From assembly GCF_039530225.1 (NCBI RefSeq), contig NZ_BAAAOH010000001.1:558001-622000 (forward strand): DNA of 64,000 nt. The letters run 5' to 3'. The position numbers were made by a program, and so were the translations under genes. Positions 62,064 through 64,000 of the stretch are shown in pieces (the first letter of the stretch is position 1; every line of letters begins with the position of its first letter). Origin of the DNA: Microbacterium pumilum (GTDB lineage: Bacteria; Actinomycetota; Actinomycetes; Actinomycetales; Microbacteriaceae). The notes below the pieces were generated by a model. The model did not search any database, had not been told where the DNA came from, and worked only from the letters and a program-made list of their open reading frames with translations.

Positions 62064-62893
62064 GGCGTCATCCTGCCCACCGCGCGCACATCGACGATCG
62101 GCAGATCGCCGTCTGTGGTGATCGAGTCCCCGCCGCCGTTGCGTGCGTGATACCCGGTCGAGAAGTCCTCGATGACGTCGACCGCCACCGTCGGTTCGCC
62201 GGCCGTCACGGTCGCGACGATGTGATCCCGCTCGACGTCGGTGTCGGCGTCGATCTTGTGCGTGACCTGCAGTGTGAACAGCGACAGACCCACGCTCGTG
62301 TCGAACGTGCCCGCCGCGACCCAGTCGACGCGGCGTCCGCCGGGCAGCAGCCATCCGTCCGGGCACCGCCAGAAGCGCACATGGTGGCGCTGCGCCGGAT
62401 TGCCGTCGACCTCCTGCTGGTAGGCGAAATCCTGCTGGCGGTCGAACAGGAACAGGGGGCTCACGGGTGCCTCGTGGTAACTCCGCCGCGTCACCGTCGA
62501 GGTGATGATGCGCAGCGACGAGCCGAGCGTGACCGGATCCGCCTTGGTCCAGCCGCCCGTGACCATCGCGCGCTCGACCTGGTCGGCATCTCCGAGGAAT
62601 GCCAGGTTCACCGGGTCGCCGAGCAGTCCGTCGCTCGTGCGCGCGCGGCCGATGAAGTAGTCGGGCACGTAGATGGACGTGAGGATGCGATGCAGCCGCG
62701 GCAGCACCAGATAGGCGAGCAGCACCCAGAAGACGATGACCCAGGCGATACCCCACCACCCGACCTGGAAGGTCTCGGTGAAGCTCAGATAGGCGAGCCA
62801 GATCGCCGCGAGGCCCGCGAAGACGAAGAAGAACCAGTCGATCGCGATCCCGATCGAGTACCGGCGCGTCCGCGTCGACCCCTCGTCGTCCAC
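62060..62893 (-). CDS. LssY C-terminal domain membrane protein
   Basis: A 277-residue protein with two N-terminal helices (IAIDWFFFVFAGLAAIWLAYLSF; WWGIAWVIVFWVLLAYLVL) and a soluble domain. DPVNLAFLGDADQVERAMVTGGWTKADP, RRSYHEAPVSPLFLFDRQQDFAYQQEV and HHVRFWRCPDGWLLPGGRRVDWVAAGTFD match the LssY_C domain, a conserved domain of unknown activity often found with PAP2 phosphatases. No PAP2 domain is here. GTG start with GGAGG 7 bases upstream. Confidence 0.82.
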   Translation of the reverse strand: MDDEGSTRTRRYSIGIAIDWFFFVFAGLAAIWLAYLSFTETFQVGWWGIAWVIVFWVLLAYLVLPRLHRILTSIYVPDYFIGRARTSDGLLGDPVNLAFLGDADQVERAMVTGGWTKADPVTLGSSLRIITSTVTRRSYHEAPVSPLFLFDRQQDFAYQQEVDGNPAQRHHVRFWRCPDGWLLPGGRRVDWVAAGTFDTSVGLSLFTLQVTHKIDADTDVERDHIVATVTAGEPTVAVDVIEDFSTGYHARNGGGDSITTDGDLPIVDVRAVGRMTP

Positions 62894-62906
62894 GATCGTC
62901 CTCCCG

Positions 62907-63968
62907 TCATCCCCAGAGTGGGATCGCCGGCACGTACGCGAGGGCGGATGCCGCGGTGCCTGGCGACAGGTCGGCGACGCTCGCGGGCTGCCACTTCGGT
63001 GCGCGGTCCTTGTCGATCACCTGCGCCCGGATGCCCTCCATGAGGTCGGGCTGCGTCGTGGCGAACCACAGCACCAGACCGTATTCCTGCTCGAGCGCGG
63101 CCCGCAGATGGGGGAGCGCGCGCGCCCGACGCACGGCTTCGAGCGTGACGGCCATCGCAGTGGGCGCCAGTTCGCCGAGCACGTCGGCCGTCGTGGAAGC
63201 CTCGGGCTCGGGGCGCGCCCGCAGCCGCTCGATGATCTCGGCGACGGAGTCTGCCGCGAACGCGTCGTCGATCCATGCGCGGGCGTCGCGCAGCCGGGAT
63301 GGCTCGGGCGTCTCGTCGAACAGCAGCACGAGCTCGGTCGGGCTCGACGGATCCGCGCGTGTCTCGAGCGCGTCGCGAAGAGCTTCGAGCCGGTCGGCGG
63401 GCACGTAGTGATCGGCGAAGCCGGCATAGATCGCGTCCGAGCCGTCCATCACCGCACCGGTGAGCCCGAGGTATTCGCCGAGGCGCCCAGGAGCGTGCGC
63501 GAGCAGCCAGGTGCCCCCGACATCCGGAGTGAAACCGATGCGCGTCTCGGGCATCGCGAGCTGAGACCGGTCGGTGACGATGCGGATCGCGGCGTGACCG
63601 GCGAGTCCGATGCCGCCGCCCATCGTGATGCCGTCGGCGATCGCGACCACGGTCGAAGGGTATTCGGCGATGCGGGCGTTCAGCGCGTACTCGGCGCGGA
63701 AGAAGACGCCGGTGTCCTCGGCTCGCCCATCGCTGATCTGCTCATAGAGTCCCCGGACGTCTCCGCCGGCGCACAGGCCGCGGTGACCGGCGCCGTCGAG
63801 CAGCACGACGTCGACGTCCGTGTCATGCTCCCAGGCGTCGAGTGCCGCGCCGAGGTCGCCGATCATGCCGAGGTCCAGCGCATTGATGGCGGGGGGACGA
63901 TTGAGAGTGAGGTGCCCGAGTCCGCCGTAGGCACGGACCAGGACGCTGGGCTCTGCGGCGTCTGTCAC
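62907..63968 (-). CDS. 3-hydroxyisobutyryl-CoA hydrolase-type enoyl-CoA hydratase/isomerase family protein
   Basis: At 353 residues it has the HIBCH length, longer than ordinary crotonases. It shows GHLTLNRPPAINALDLGMIGDLGAAL, HRGLCAGGDVRGLYEQISDG, AIADGITMGGGIGLAGHAAIRIVTD and LAMPETRIGFTPDVGGTWLLAHAPG, all typical of the family, and the C-terminal helical extension (EGIRAQVIDKDRAPKWQPASV). It should release CoA from 3-hydroxyisobutyryl-CoA, the step between the enoyl-CoA hydratase and MmsB encoded at 6371-8097. GTG start, preceded by a -10-like element 7 bases upstream. Confidence 0.88.
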   Translation of the reverse strand: MTDAAEPSVLVRAYGGLGHLTLNRPPAINALDLGMIGDLGAALDAWEHDTDVDVVLLDGAGHRGLCAGGDVRGLYEQISDGRAEDTGVFFRAEYALNARIAEYPSTVVAIADGITMGGGIGLAGHAAIRIVTDRSQLAMPETRIGFTPDVGGTWLLAHAPGRLGEYLGLTGAVMDGSDAIYAGFADHYVPADRLEALRDALETRADPSSPTELVLLFDETPEPSRLRDARAWIDDAFAADSVAEIIERLRARPEPEASTTADVLGELAPTAMAVTLEAVRRARALPHLRAALEQEYGLVLWFATTQPDLMEGIRAQVIDKDRAPKWQPASVADLSPGTAASALAYVPAIPLWG

Positions 63969-63975
63969 CCTCGCA

Positions 63976-63981
63976 ACGTTA
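63976..63981 (-). promoter_or_regulatory. -10 element of a leaderless promoter
   Basis: TAACGT on the minus strand ends 7 bases before the GTG of the hydrolase gene, with only a weak GAGG in between. The remaining bases to the window end show nothing further. Confidence 0.4.
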
Positions 63982-64000
63982 CCGCCCGACCTCCCGCCTC

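Noticed and set aside
1..64000. Insertion sequences, prophage, tRNA or rRNA genes
   Set aside because: I searched by eye for transposase and integrase motifs, terminal repeats and tRNA-like cloverleaf ends and found none I can support.

Overview
The window is chromosomal DNA of a high-GC Gram-positive bacterium, most likely Microbacteriaceae and probably Microbacterium or a close relative. This rests on the GC-rich codon use, a coenzyme F420 ligase, an actinobacterial propionate (methylcitrate) operon, a DUF222/13E12 protein, several promoters of the leaderless actinobacterial type, and many tightly coupled genes (ATGA, GTGA and TGATG junctions). Genus is inferred from style, not from a marker gene. 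I see no rRNA, tRNA, CRISPR array, transposase or prophage, and no gene-free stretch longer than 300 bases.

Layout. 1-2043: the start of a DUF222/13E12 protein cut by the window edge, a GNAT acetyltransferase and a CofE-type F420 ligase. 2143-5682 (minus): etfB-etfA plus a heme-b membrane protein with an unusual repeat-rich N-terminus, divergent from a MarR regulator (5824-6360). 6371-9284 (minus): a branched-chain acyl-CoA (valine-type) operon of acyl-CoA dehydrogenase, MmsB and enoyl-CoA hydratase. 9431-12281: an orphan Hcp-like protein and a secreted choice-of-anchor I protein. 12332-18813 (minus): a YCII protein and a 2009-residue secreted amylase/pullulanase. 18884-24856 (minus): a GntR-prpD-prpB-prpC-thioesterase-thiolase operon. 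24966-28030: an ABC exporter with its own MarR/GbsR-type regulator. 28k-33k (minus): VOC, NUDIX, aldo/keto reductase, UbiB-like kinase and RlmN.

33371-44579 is the most unusual part. Three plus-strand genes are joined by overlaps of a few bases: a tandem nucleotide-cyclase/AAA ATPase/TPR protein, a 2313-residue secreted protein with nine PIYRL pentapeptides and a caspase-like (clan CD) domain, and a small membrane protein resembling DUF5706, the Pycsar TM effector family. It looks like a cyclic-nucleotide signalling or defence module of a composition I do not recognise.

44647-50407 carries a hypothetical membrane protein, a LysE exporter, an SDR/crotonase/SDR set (minus), DUF488, an APH(3')-like kinase and an SRPBCC protein. 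50524-55904 is a second signalling operon: hybrid histidine kinase, single-domain receiver, receiver-cyclase and ATP-grasp ligase. 55912-58800 (minus) is a TPP-riboswitch-controlled ECF importer (ykoEDC-like). The end holds a D-Ala-D-Ala carboxypeptidase, a J-domain/NERD-like fusion, two membrane proteins and a 3-hydroxyisobutyryl-CoA hydrolase that would serve the valine pathway begun at 6-9 kb.

A short palindromic element (core CTGAGCYTGTCGAAG) recurs between and inside genes and adds in-frame peptides to at least three proteins.
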